DNA from: Vicinamibacterales bacterium
GTDB taxonomy: Bacteria; Acidobacteriota; Vicinamibacteria; Vicinamibacterales; 2-12-FULL-66-21
Direction: 5' to 3'
NCBI GenBank assembly: GCA_036496585.1
Contig: DASXLB010000028.1
Span: 1-64,000 of the forward strand
Length of the DNA stretch: 64,000 nt
How positions within the stretch are numbered: the first letter of the stretch is position 1; every line of letters begins with the position of its first letter. Position numbers and translations under genes: made by a program. The notes below the pieces were generated by a model, which saw nothing but the letters and a program-made list of their open reading frames with translations, had not been told where the DNA came from and ran no database searches. This document shows, in pieces, positions 1-8,156 of this stretch.

Positions 1-38
1 GCATCGTACTTTTCCTGCCTTGCAATGGGCCTGAACAT

Positions 39-61
39 AAAAAAAGACCGCGAGTGCGCGG
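39..61 (-). terminator. Intrinsic-terminator-like hairpin read on the minus strand
   Basis: A perfect 5-bp stem (CCGCG at 48-52, CGCGG at 57-61) with a 4-nt loop is followed on the minus strand by a run of seven T (plus-strand A at 39-45). This is the layout of a rho-independent terminator. No minus-strand gene is recognised just to its right, so it may end antisense transcription or act with a plus-strand gene outside the window. A second hairpin (CGCTGG/CCAGCG, 75-90) lies between it and purH. Confidence 0.5.
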
Positions 62-142
62 CCTCGGCTTTCGACGCTGGCCCGCCAGCGCCGTGGAAAT
101 ACTAGCCGCCGTTACACGGATGTGTCAAGAAAAACGCCTGCC

Positions 143-1738
143 ATGCGCGCCATTCTGAGCGTCTCCGACAAAACCGGACTGACGGCCTTCGCGGGCGGTC
201 TCCTCGGACGCGGCGTCCAGCTGGTGTCGACGGGCGGCACCGCGACCGCGCTTGCCGCCGCCGGACTGCCGGTGACCAACGTCTCGGATGTCACCGGCTT
301 TCCCGAGATGATGGACGGCCGGGTGAAGACGCTGCACCCGAAGATTCACGCCGGCATCCTCGCGCGCCGGCACCGCCCGGACGATCTCGCCGCCCTTGAA
401 GCGCACGGCGTGACGCTCGTGGATCTGGTCGTCGTCAACCTCTACCCGTTCGAGACAGCCGCCCGCGATCCCGAAACGCCGTTCGACGAGCTGGTCGAGC
501 AGATCGACATCGGCGGCCCGTCGCTGCTGCGCGCCGCCGGCAAGAATTTCCGCGACGTGCTCGTGGTCGTCGATCCGGCTGACTACCCGCGCGTCCTCGA
601 CGAGATGGATCGCGACGGCGGGCCGTCGCTGGCGTTCCGCTTCGAGCTGATGCAGAAGACCTTCGCGCACACCGCGACGTTCGACTCGCTGATCGCCCAG
701 ACGCTGAAGACGATCTGCCTCGAGGACGGCGGGTTCGTCCGCGGCGGCGCGGTCATGAAGGGAAGCCCTGCCGCCACGCCGACGCCGCTGCGCTATGGCG
801 AAAACCCTCATCAGAAAGCCGGCTGGCTGCAATCGGCTGCGCCGGGCACTCCCTCTGAATGGAAGGTCCATCAGGGCAAGGAGCTGTCCTACACCAACCT
901 GCTCGACCTCGACGCGGCGCTGCGCATCGTCCTCGAATTCGGCGAGCCGGCCGCGGCCGTGATCAAGCACACCAATCCGTGCGGCACGGCGACCGGTGCG
1001 ACCATCTCCGACGCCTACGTCCGCGCCCGTGACGCCGACCCGCTGTCGGCGTTCGGCGGCATCGTCGGGCTCAACCGGCCGATCGATGCCGGCACGGCGC
1101 GCGCCATCACCTCGACCTTCATCGAGGCGGTGATGGCGCCGGCCATCGACGAGGACGCGCGCGAGATCCTGGCGAAGAGGACGAACCTGCGCGTGCTCAC
1201 GACCGATTTGGACGGCTTCCGTCACTCGGGAGAGGAGATGCGCTCGATCCTCGGCGGCATCCTCGTACAGGATCGCGATCACGTCGTCGAGGCCCGCGAT
1301 CCCTGGCCTCCCGAGTCGCTCCACGCCCAGCCGCCAACCTCGATCCGCGTGGTCACCAGGCGCCAGCCGACCGCCGACGAATGGGAAGCCTTGCGCTTTG
1401 CCTGGCGTGTGTGCGCGCACGTGAAGTCGAACACGATCATCTTCACTGGCAGGGATCGGTCGCTCGCGGTCGGCGCCGGGCAGATGAGTCGCGTCGATGC
1501 CGTCAAGGTCGCGGTGATGAAGGCGGCCGGCGGGCAGCCGCCGGTGTCGTTGACCGGGAGCGTTGTCGCCTCCGACGCGTACTTTCCGTTCCGCGACGGG
1601 CTCGATGCGCTGGCCGACGCCGGCGCCACCGCCGTCGTGCAGCCGGGCGGGTCGGTCAGGGATGCCGAAGTCATCGCCGCCGCCGACGAGCGCGGCCTGG
1701 CGATGGTCTTCACGGGGCGCCGTCATTTCCGGCACTAA
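143..1738 (+). CDS. purH: Bifunctional AICAR formyltransferase / IMP cyclohydrolase
   Basis: Catalyses the last two steps of de novo IMP synthesis: formylation of AICAR with 10-formyl-THF, then ring closure. The N-terminal MGS-like cyclohydrolase domain begins MRAILSVSDKTGL and carries KTLHPKIHAGILARR near residue 70. The C-terminal formyltransferase domain carries YGENPHQ and KHTNPCG, and the protein ends in the typical VFTGRRHFRH. At 531 residues it is of normal family length. A GTG at 122 would add seven residues, but ATG 143 matches where family members begin. No other purine gene is adjacent; the next gene follows closely on the same strand. Confidence 0.97.
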   Translation: MRAILSVSDKTGLTAFAGGLLGRGVQLVSTGGTATALAAAGLPVTNVSDVTGFPEMMDGRVKTLHPKIHAGILARRHRPDDLAALEAHGVTLVDLVVVNLYPFETAARDPETPFDELVEQIDIGGPSLLRAAGKNFRDVLVVVDPADYPRVLDEMDRDGGPSLAFRFELMQKTFAHTATFDSLIAQTLKTICLEDGGFVRGGAVMKGSPAATPTPLRYGENPHQKAGWLQSAAPGTPSEWKVHQGKELSYTNLLDLDAALRIVLEFGEPAAAVIKHTNPCGTATGATISDAYVRARDADPLSAFGGIVGLNRPIDAGTARAITSTFIEAVMAPAIDEDAREILAKRTNLRVLTTDLDGFRHSGEEMRSILGGILVQDRDHVVEARDPWPPESLHAQPPTSIRVVTRRQPTADEWEALRFAWRVCAHVKSNTIIFTGRDRSLAVGAGQMSRVDAVKVAVMKAAGGQPPVSLTGSVVASDAYFPFRDGLDALADAGATAVVQPGGSVRDAEVIAAADERGLAMVFTGRRHFRH

Positions 1739-1769
1739 AGAGCCCGGGCGCGATCGACGGATTGCGCTC

Positions 1770-3392
1770 GTGCTGTGGGTTCTGGTCGCCGCCGGCGCAG
1801 CCGTCTATTTCGTGGCCCTCGGCAATTCGACGATCTGGGATGCCAACGAGGCGTACTACGTCGAAACGCCGCGCGAGATGCTCGAGGCCCACGATCTCGT
1901 GAATCCGTCGTTCAACTACGAGCCGCGGTTCAACAAGCCGGTCCTCAGCTACTGGATGGTGGCCGGCCTCTACCGGCTGTTCGGCGTCTCGGTCGGCGTG
2001 CAGCGCCTCGGGATCGCGATCGGGGCGATACTCATCGTCCTCAGCGCGTACCTGATTGCGGCGCGGTTCGACGATGAGGCCGTGAGCCCGCGTCTGCGGC
2101 TGGCGGGCGTCTGGGCCGCCGCCGGGCTTCTCGCCACGCCGCGGCTGCTGATGTTCGCCCGCCGCATCTACATCGATATCTGGGTCGCGGCGTTCATGGC
2201 GCTGACGCTCGCGTTCTTCGCGATGAGCGAAGCGGACCCGCCGCATCGGCGCCGCTACCTCGTGCTGATGTACGCGGCGGTCGGCCTCGGCGCGCTGACC
2301 AAGGGGCCCGTGGCGATCGCGCTGCCCGGCCTCGCCTTCGCCGTCTATTTGATCGCGCGCCGAGAGCTGTGGCGCGTTCGCGAGATGATGCTGCCGGCCG
2401 GCATCCTGATCGTCGCCGCGATCGTCGTGCCCTGGTACGGCGTTCTCTACGGGGAGCATGGCTGGACCTACATCCGGTCGTTCCTCGTGACTGAAAACCT
2501 GGAGCGCTATACCGAAGGGGTCGGCGTGCGGCTTCACCGCGGCCCGCTCTTCTACCTGCCGGTGGTGTTCAGCGACACGTTCCCGTGGTCGATGCTGCTG
2601 CCGATGGCGGCATTCGCCGCGTGGCGGTCGCGCACGCGGATCGAGACGCTGCTCTGGTGCTGGATCGTGGTGATCGTCGGGTTCTTCTCGTTTTCCGCTG
2701 GCAAGCAGGATCTTTACATCTTTCCTATCGCGCCGGCGGTGGCGGCGCTCGGCGGGATGGCGGTCGCGCGCGGCCTTTCGGACCCGCGCTGGCGCAGGTG
2801 GCTGCTCGGCAGCCTGGCGGCGGCCGGCGCGCTGCTGGCCCTCGCCGGGGCGGCCGTGCTGGTGGTTTTCGGCGGCGGCGGGCGCGTCTATGCCCTCGAG
2901 GCCGCGGTCGTGGTCGGCGTCGTCGGCGTGCTGGGGGGAGCCACGGCGTTGCTGCTCGCCTTGATGCGGCGTCCCGCGGCGGCAGCCCTCGCGCTGCTCG
3001 GCGCGATTGTCGGCATCAACTGGGTCTTCGTCGTAGGAGTGTTACCGGAGTTCGAGCGATACAAGCCGGTGCCGGGATTCAGCGCGGTGCTGCGCGAGCG
3101 GCTTCAGCCGGGTGACGTCGTCGCGCATTACCAAGCGTCTTTGCCCAGCATGACGTACTATCTGCGGCGTCACGTGGACACCTATTTCGACGCCGATTCG
3201 TTCGTGCGTGCCGTGCAGGCGCCCCGGCGGGTCTACGCCGTGCTGTCGAGCGACGACTACCAGGCGCTCAAGGGGCGGCTCGGGACGACCTGCGTCGTCG
3301 ATCGGCGTCCGACCTTCGACGTGAAGCTGGCGCGGGTGCTCGCGCGCGAGCCGTTGCCTGAATTGCTGCTGATTACGAACCAGTGCCGATAG
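1770..3392 (+). CDS. ArnT/PMT-type (GT39-like) membrane glycosyltransferase
   Basis: Polytopic membrane protein of the dolichyl-phosphate-mannose mannosyltransferase/ArnT type, which transfers sugars from polyprenyl-phosphate donors to lipid or protein outside the cytoplasmic membrane. The first helix is followed by WDANEAYY, matching the acidic first-loop motif of the family, then FNKPVLSYW and about ten hydrophobic segments. A soluble C-terminal part follows residue 420. The start is uncertain. GTG 1770 truncates the positive cap of the first helix (KEPGRDRR is encoded just upstream), while ATG 1662 would overlap purH by 77 bp. The exact substrate cannot be read from the sequence. Confidence 0.8.
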   Translation: MLWVLVAAGAAVYFVALGNSTIWDANEAYYVETPREMLEAHDLVNPSFNYEPRFNKPVLSYWMVAGLYRLFGVSVGVQRLGIAIGAILIVLSAYLIAARFDDEAVSPRLRLAGVWAAAGLLATPRLLMFARRIYIDIWVAAFMALTLAFFAMSEADPPHRRRYLVLMYAAVGLGALTKGPVAIALPGLAFAVYLIARRELWRVREMMLPAGILIVAAIVVPWYGVLYGEHGWTYIRSFLVTENLERYTEGVGVRLHRGPLFYLPVVFSDTFPWSMLLPMAAFAAWRSRTRIETLLWCWIVVIVGFFSFSAGKQDLYIFPIAPAVAALGGMAVARGLSDPRWRRWLLGSLAAAGALLALAGAAVLVVFGGGGRVYALEAAVVVGVVGVLGGATALLLALMRRPAAAALALLGAIVGINWVFVVGVLPEFERYKPVPGFSAVLRERLQPGDVVAHYQASLPSMTYYLRRHVDTYFDADSFVRAVQAPRRVYAVLSSDDYQALKGRLGTTCVVDRRPTFDVKLARVLAREPLPELLLITNQCR

Positions 3393-3468
3393 TGCGCCTG
3401 CCGTTCAGCCGCCTCCGCTCGGGGAGGGCGCTGCGGCGCCTCACCACGTCTGCGCGCGGAAGCCCTCC

Positions 3469-4338
3469 GTGAGTGTGACCCGTTACGTCACCCTCGCCTA
3501 CGGCAGCAACCCGGCAGTGTATCGCCAGTCGGTCATGATGCTGGTGTCGCTCGTAGCGTTCGCGCCGGAGCCGTACGAGCTGGTGGTCGCCACCGACCAC
3601 CCGGACCGCTACGTGTGGTTCGGCACGCGCGTCGAGATCCAGTATCTCGATCCGTCTCTGCTGCGGGCCTGGCAGGGGCCCGAGCCGTTCTCGATGCGCC
3701 AGAAACTGATGCTGCTGCAGACGGCTTGGCCCGAGCGCGGCGCGATCGTGCTCGTGGACGCCGACGTGGTGGCGACGACGGATCTCTCGGCGTTCGTCGA
3801 AAGGCTGCACGCCGGCGCGGTGTTCATGCACAGGCGTGAATACACGCTGAGCCGGGCGCGCCGGCCAGGGCATCGCCGCGTCTGGAAGACGCTGCGGCGC
3901 ACGCCGCTCGAAGGCCATACTTCCACGTCCGCGGACGCCATGTGGAATTCGGGGGTCGTGGGACTGGCGGCGGCGGATCGCGCGCTGCTCGACGAGGCGA
4001 TCGCGCTCTACGAGGAGCTGGGGCGTGCCGGCTTCCGGCTGTTCGTGACCGAGCAGCTGGCCGAGGGGCTGGTGTTCGCCCGCAGCGGCCGCCTGCAGGC
4101 CGCCGATCCCTGGTTTGCGCATTACTGGGGCAATCGTCCCGGCTACGATGCCGAAATCGCCCGCCGGCTGGCGGACGTCTTTCTGGACGGGCAGTCGGTC
4201 AAGGATGCTGCGGCGGCCTATGCCCGGAATGGCATCGGCCTGCCCGTCGAGGTCCGCGCCACCCGCACCCAGAAGCTGCGGCGCTGGTTGAGGGGCCGGG
4301 GCGGCCCTGGCGGCGTACCGCCACGCTCGTCAGATTGA
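3469..4338 (+). CDS. Glycosyltransferase-like protein with a DxD motif
   Basis: A 289-residue soluble protein with the layout of a nucleotide-sugar transferase of the GT-A type. The N-terminal strand reads VTRYVTLAYGSN, and a hydrophobic strand ends in VLVDADVV, with DAD at residues 97-99 as the likely metal/nucleotide-sugar motif. MWNSGVVGL around residue 158 resembles the conserved patch of glycogenin-like GT8 enzymes. The start is GTG. It lies 76 bp after the ArnT-like gene on the same strand, which fits a role in surface glycan assembly. The family assignment is tentative and no acceptor can be inferred. Confidence 0.55.
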   Translation: MSVTRYVTLAYGSNPAVYRQSVMMLVSLVAFAPEPYELVVATDHPDRYVWFGTRVEIQYLDPSLLRAWQGPEPFSMRQKLMLLQTAWPERGAIVLVDADVVATTDLSAFVERLHAGAVFMHRREYTLSRARRPGHRRVWKTLRRTPLEGHTSTSADAMWNSGVVGLAAADRALLDEAIALYEELGRAGFRLFVTEQLAEGLVFARSGRLQAADPWFAHYWGNRPGYDAEIARRLADVFLDGQSVKDAAAAYARNGIGLPVEVRATRTQKLRRWLRGRGGPGGVPPRSSD

Positions 4339-4374
4339 CAGCGCGGGCCTGTCTACAGTCTCATCCTAGCGCGG

Positions 4375-5406
4375 ATGTTCCGGAAACTCCTCGCCTCGCA
4401 GCAGGCCGGCCTGGTCGTCATCATCATTCTGCTCGGCGCCGTGCTGACGGCCTTCGCCGGCAGTCACGTCGACCGCCTGTCCGGGCACAGCGTCAACAAC
4501 TTCCTCAACCCCAACACCCTCATCCAGGTTGGCACCGACGCGAGCTTCTTCGCGATCATGGCGGTTGGCGCCACGATCGTCATCATCTCTGGCGGCATCG
4601 ATCTGTCGGTCGGCTCGGTCTACGCCCTGGCCGGCGTCGCCATGGCGATGGTGCTGCGGGCGCACTCGCCCGCGTCCCCGGCGGCGACGTTCCTGGCGGG
4701 TCTGACGGTCGCGGTCGGCGTCGGCGTCATCTGCGGCGCTTTGAACGGACTGATGGTCGTGGGCCTGCGCGTCCACCCGTTCATCATCACCCTCGGGACG
4801 ATGTGGATCCTGCGCGGCATCGCCTTTGTCGCGAGCAGCGCCGAAAGCATCCTGGTGCCGCGGGCGCTGACCGACGTCGCCAAGGCCTCGCTCGGCCTGA
4901 CCTCGTCGCTCTATCCGGTGCCGATCCTGATCATGGTGGCGGTGACGGCCGTCGGAGCCGTCTACCTGACGCGTACGGTGATGGGCCGGCACGTCTTTGC
5001 GATCGGCGGCAACCCCGAGGCGAGCCGCTTTTCCGGACTGCGCCTGCCGCGCATCCAGACCGGCGTGTTCGTGATTTCCGGTCTGACGGCAGGGATTGCC
5101 GCGTTCATCGGCGCCAGCTTCTACGGCTCGGCGTCCTGCGTCGACGCAACCGGCTACGAACTCTACGTCATCGCCTCGGCGGTCGTCGGCGGCGCCTCGC
5201 TGTCGGGAGGCAAGGGGAGCGCCATCAACGCCGCGCTCGGCGCACTGCTGATCGTGCTGATCCGGCAATCGATCCGCACGCTGCACTTCGATCAGAACTA
5301 CGAGTGGATCATCATCGGCTGCGCGACCATCGTAGCCGTGGTCCTGGACCAGGCGTCGGCCCGGCTGGCCGCGCGGCGGCTGGCGGCGGCGGCAGGCAAG
5401 GCATGA
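4375..5406 (+). CDS. Sugar ABC transporter permease (RbsC family)
   Basis: Inner-membrane permease of a carbohydrate-uptake-type-2 ABC transporter. Its many hydrophobic segments and conserved patches (GGIDLSVGSVYALAG, FIITLGTMWILRGIA, FAIGGNPEASRFSG, GGASLSGGKGS) match the RbsC/XylH/AraH permease family, and 343 residues is the usual length. It is followed by a lipoprotein binding protein and a double-domain ATPase, so one operon encodes a complete importer. The gene order permease, binding protein, ATPase differs from the common rbsACB order. The nearby xylose isomerase suggests a pentose or similar monosaccharide, but that is only inference. Confidence 0.9.
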   Translation: MFRKLLASQQAGLVVIIILLGAVLTAFAGSHVDRLSGHSVNNFLNPNTLIQVGTDASFFAIMAVGATIVIISGGIDLSVGSVYALAGVAMAMVLRAHSPASPAATFLAGLTVAVGVGVICGALNGLMVVGLRVHPFIITLGTMWILRGIAFVASSAESILVPRALTDVAKASLGLTSSLYPVPILIMVAVTAVGAVYLTRTVMGRHVFAIGGNPEASRFSGLRLPRIQTGVFVISGLTAGIAAFIGASFYGSASCVDATGYELYVIASAVVGGASLSGGKGSAINAALGALLIVLIRQSIRTLHFDQNYEWIIIGCATIVAVVLDQASARLAARRLAAAAGKA

Positions 5407-5447
5407 TTCGGGGAAAACAACCGCGTCTTTCGTCATGAGGAGCATCG

Positions 5448-6500
5448 ATGGTGAACAGGCAGAAGTGGTCGGTGGTCGCCGGCGCCGCGCTGGCGTTGAG
5501 CGTCGCGGCGTGTGGCGGCGGCAACAGCGGAACGACCCAGCAATCGGCGCCGGCAGGCGGAACGCCGGCGGGGGCGAACAAAGGCGAACTGAAGATCGCC
5601 GTCATCGCCAAGAGCTCGACCAACCCGGTGTTTCTCTCGGCCCGTACCGGCGCCGAGGCGGCCGCCAAGGAGTTGTCGCAGCAGAGCGGCGTCCCGGTCG
5701 AGATCGCGTGGCTGACCCCTCCCGCCGAAGACGGTCAGGTACAGGCGCAGCGGATCGCCCAGGCGGTCAACGAGGGTGCCGGCGCGATTCTGATCTCCTG
5801 TTCCGACGCCGGCAAGGTGACCGGCGCGATCAACGACGCCGTCGGCCGCGGCGTGGCGGTGATGACGTTCGATTCCGACGCGCCCGAGTCGAAGCGCTTC
5901 GCCTTCTACGGGGTTGACGACATCAAGACCGGCAAGGCGGTGATGGACGAGCTCGCGAAACAGATGGGCGAGAAGGGCTCGATCGCGATCCTCGCCGGCA
6001 ACCAGAACGCGCCGAACCTGCGCAAGCGCGTCGAAGGCGTGAAGGAGGCGGCGAAAGCCTACCCCAACATGAAGATCGTCGACACCTTCTATCACATCGA
6101 GACGCCGCAGGACGCCGCTGCGGAAGTGATTCGCGCGCAGAACGCCTATCCGCAAATCCAGGGCTGGGCGATGATCGGCGGCTGGCCCCTCTTCACGCCG
6201 ACACTGCTGACCGATCTCGACGCGAGCAAGGTGAAGATCGTCTCAGTCGACGCGCTGCCGGCCGAACTCGCCTACGTCGACAAGGGGCTCGCGCCGGTGC
6301 TGCTCGCGCAGCCCGTGTATCAGTGGGGCTACATCGGTGTGAAGACGATTTTCGACAAAGTCCACAACGGCAAATCGGTTCCCGAGATCATCCCGATGGA
6401 GCTCGTGAAGGTGACCAAGGACAATCTCGGCACCTGGGCGCGTCAGCTCAAGGACTGGGGCTTCACCGACGTGAATCCCGACTACCTGAAGCGCCCGTGA
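5448..6500 (+). CDS. Sugar-binding lipoprotein of the ABC transporter
   Basis: Periplasmic-binding-protein type I (ribose-binding-like) component of the adjacent importer. The first 22 residues form a lipoprotein signal with VAAC at 19-22, so the mature protein is anchored through Cys22. A Gly/Ser/Thr-rich linker follows, then LKIAVIAKSSTNPVF and TFDSDAPESKRFAFYGVDD, which are typical of the fold. A good Shine-Dalgarno sequence (GAGGAG) precedes ATG 5448, 41 bp after the permease. Its stop overlaps the ATPase start by four bases, implying translational coupling. The ligand is unknown. Confidence 0.9.
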   Translation: MVNRQKWSVVAGAALALSVAACGGGNSGTTQQSAPAGGTPAGANKGELKIAVIAKSSTNPVFLSARTGAEAAAKELSQQSGVPVEIAWLTPPAEDGQVQAQRIAQAVNEGAGAILISCSDAGKVTGAINDAVGRGVAVMTFDSDAPESKRFAFYGVDDIKTGKAVMDELAKQMGEKGSIAILAGNQNAPNLRKRVEGVKEAAKAYPNMKIVDTFYHIETPQDAAAEVIRAQNAYPQIQGWAMIGGWPLFTPTLLTDLDASKVKIVSVDALPAELAYVDKGLAPVLLAQPVYQWGYIGVKTIFDKVHNGKSVPEIIPMELVKVTKDNLGTWARQLKDWGFTDVNPDYLKRP

Positions 6501-8026
6501 GCGACGACGCTGCAGGCCGGAGCCTTTCGGGCCCGGCATCGCCCGCCGTCGAGTTCGACCGCGTCACCAAGCGCTTTCCCGGGGTGGTGGCGCTGCAGGA
6601 TGTGTCCTTCGCGATCGCGGCGGGCTCGTGCCATGCCCTGTGCGGCGAGAACGGCGCCGGCAAGAGCACGCTCGGGAAGATCCTCGCCGGCCTCTACCGC
6701 GTCGACGGCGGCAGCCTGCGGGTATCTGGACGGACTGTCCGGTTCAGCGGCCCGCAGGCGGCGCTGTCGGCGGGCATCGGCATGGTGCACCAGGAACTGC
6801 TGTTCTGCGACAACCTGTCGGTGGCCGAGAATCTCTGTCTCGGTACGTTGCCGTCGCGCCGCGGTTTCGTGTCGCGCGCCGAGATGCTGGCGCGGGCGCA
6901 GCGGATGCTCGCGGCGATTGACGCGCCGCTGGACGTGCACAGGACGGTCGGTTCGTTGACCGCGGGGCAGCAGCAGATGCTGCAGATCGCGAGCGCGGTC
7001 GGCCGCGGCGCGCGGATCATCGTGTTCGACGAGCCGACGAGCAGCCTGTCGCAGCACGAGGCCGTGAAGCTCTACGAGCTGCTCGGCCGGCTCCGCGCGC
7101 AGGGGGTGACGGCGATCTATGTCAGTCACCGTATGGAGGAGATTTTCCGCCTGTGCGACACCGTGACGGTGTTGCGCGACGGACGCCACGTAGCCACGCA
7201 GCCGACCTCTTCGCTCGACGAGAAGACGCTCGTGCAGATGATGATCGGCCGTTCGCTCGAGGACTATCTGCCCAGCCACGTCCAGGCGCCGCCAGGGTCG
7301 GAGCTGCTGCGTGTCGAAGGGCTGTCGAGCCCCGGCAAGTTCCGTGACGTCTCCTTCTCGGTGCGCGCCGGCGAGGTGGTCGGCTTCGCCGGTCTCGTTG
7401 GCGCCGGCCGCTCCGAGGTGGCCACGGCGCTCTTCGGTCTCGATCCGAACGCCACCGGACGCGTCGCCGTGCACGGGCGCGCCGTGCCGCTTGGCGCCAT
7501 CGACCAGGCGATGCGCAGCGGCATCGGCCTGGTTCCCGAGGACCGCAAGCGGCAGGGACTGGTGCTGTCGATGTCGGCCGGCAGCAACACGTCGCTCGTG
7601 ATTCTGAAGCAGCTCGCCCGGTTGTCGTTCGTCAGACGCCAGGCGGAACGGTCGCTCGCGGCCGAGTACTTCGCCCGCCTCCGCGTGCGTGCGCCCGGCC
7701 CCCAGACCATCACCGCCGGCCTTTCCGGAGGCAACCAGCAGAAGATCGTGCTCGCGAAGTGGCTCGCCGCGCGGTGCGACGTTCTGATCCTGGACGAGCC
7801 GACCCGTGGCGTCGACGTCGGCGCCAAGGCGGAAATCCATGGCCTCATCGACGAGCTCGCGGCCTCCGGCAAAGGGGTGATTCTCATCTCCTCGGAGCTT
7901 CCGGAAGTGCTCAACCTGTCAACGCGCATCATCGTGTTGCGCGACGGCCGCATCACCGGCGAACTGCCCCGCAGCGAGGCGACGCAGTATGCGCTGATGC
8001 GGCTGATGGCTGGGATGGCGGCGTAG
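6497..8026 (+). CDS. Sugar ABC transporter ATP-binding protein (double-domain RbsA type)
   Basis: Fused two-domain ATPase that powers the adjacent sugar importer. The first domain has Walker A GENGAGKST (50-58), signature-like LTAGQQQML and Walker B IIVFDEPTSS. The second has a degenerate Walker A (GLVGAGRSE), signature LSGGNQQKIVLAKWLA and Walker B VLILDEPTRGVDVGAK. A degenerate second P-loop is normal for this family. The GTG start at 6497 overlaps the TGA of the binding-protein gene (GTGA), fixing the frame. At 509 residues it is of standard length. Direct repeats begin two bases after the stop codon. Confidence 0.93.
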   Translation: MSDDAAGRSLSGPASPAVEFDRVTKRFPGVVALQDVSFAIAAGSCHALCGENGAGKSTLGKILAGLYRVDGGSLRVSGRTVRFSGPQAALSAGIGMVHQELLFCDNLSVAENLCLGTLPSRRGFVSRAEMLARAQRMLAAIDAPLDVHRTVGSLTAGQQQMLQIASAVGRGARIIVFDEPTSSLSQHEAVKLYELLGRLRAQGVTAIYVSHRMEEIFRLCDTVTVLRDGRHVATQPTSSLDEKTLVQMMIGRSLEDYLPSHVQAPPGSELLRVEGLSSPGKFRDVSFSVRAGEVVGFAGLVGAGRSEVATALFGLDPNATGRVAVHGRAVPLGAIDQAMRSGIGLVPEDRKRQGLVLSMSAGSNTSLVILKQLARLSFVRRQAERSLAAEYFARLRVRAPGPQTITAGLSGGNQQKIVLAKWLAARCDVLILDEPTRGVDVGAKAEIHGLIDELAASGKGVILISSELPEVLNLSTRIIVLRDGRITGELPRSEATQYALMRLMAGMAA

Positions 8027-8028
8027 CC

Positions 8029-8061
8029 GGGGTCAGACCGGGGTCAGACCGGGGTCAGACC
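8029..8061. repeat. Three tandem copies of the 11-bp repeat GGGGTCAGACC
   Basis: Three exact, head-to-tail 11-bp units (8029-8039, 8040-8050, 8051-8061) start right after the stop codon of the ABC ATPase gene and are followed by ACC. Each unit contains the interrupted palindrome GGTC-A-GACC. The same unit occurs as a four-copy array inside the alr gene at 44175-44218, also ending in GACCACC. Confidence 0.9.
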
Positions 8062-8156
8062 ACCTTTGCTAAATCTTTGGTCCGCGAGCCTGCATGGTCC
8101 TGGCCCTGGGGTCTCTGCCGTTCGACATATACCGGATGGCCGGGTTCACGACTATG

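Noticed and set aside
112..294. Small minus-strand frame ending near the terminator-like hairpin at 39-61
   Set aside because: It lies within purH on the opposite strand, has proline/alanine shadow composition and no ribosome-binding site.
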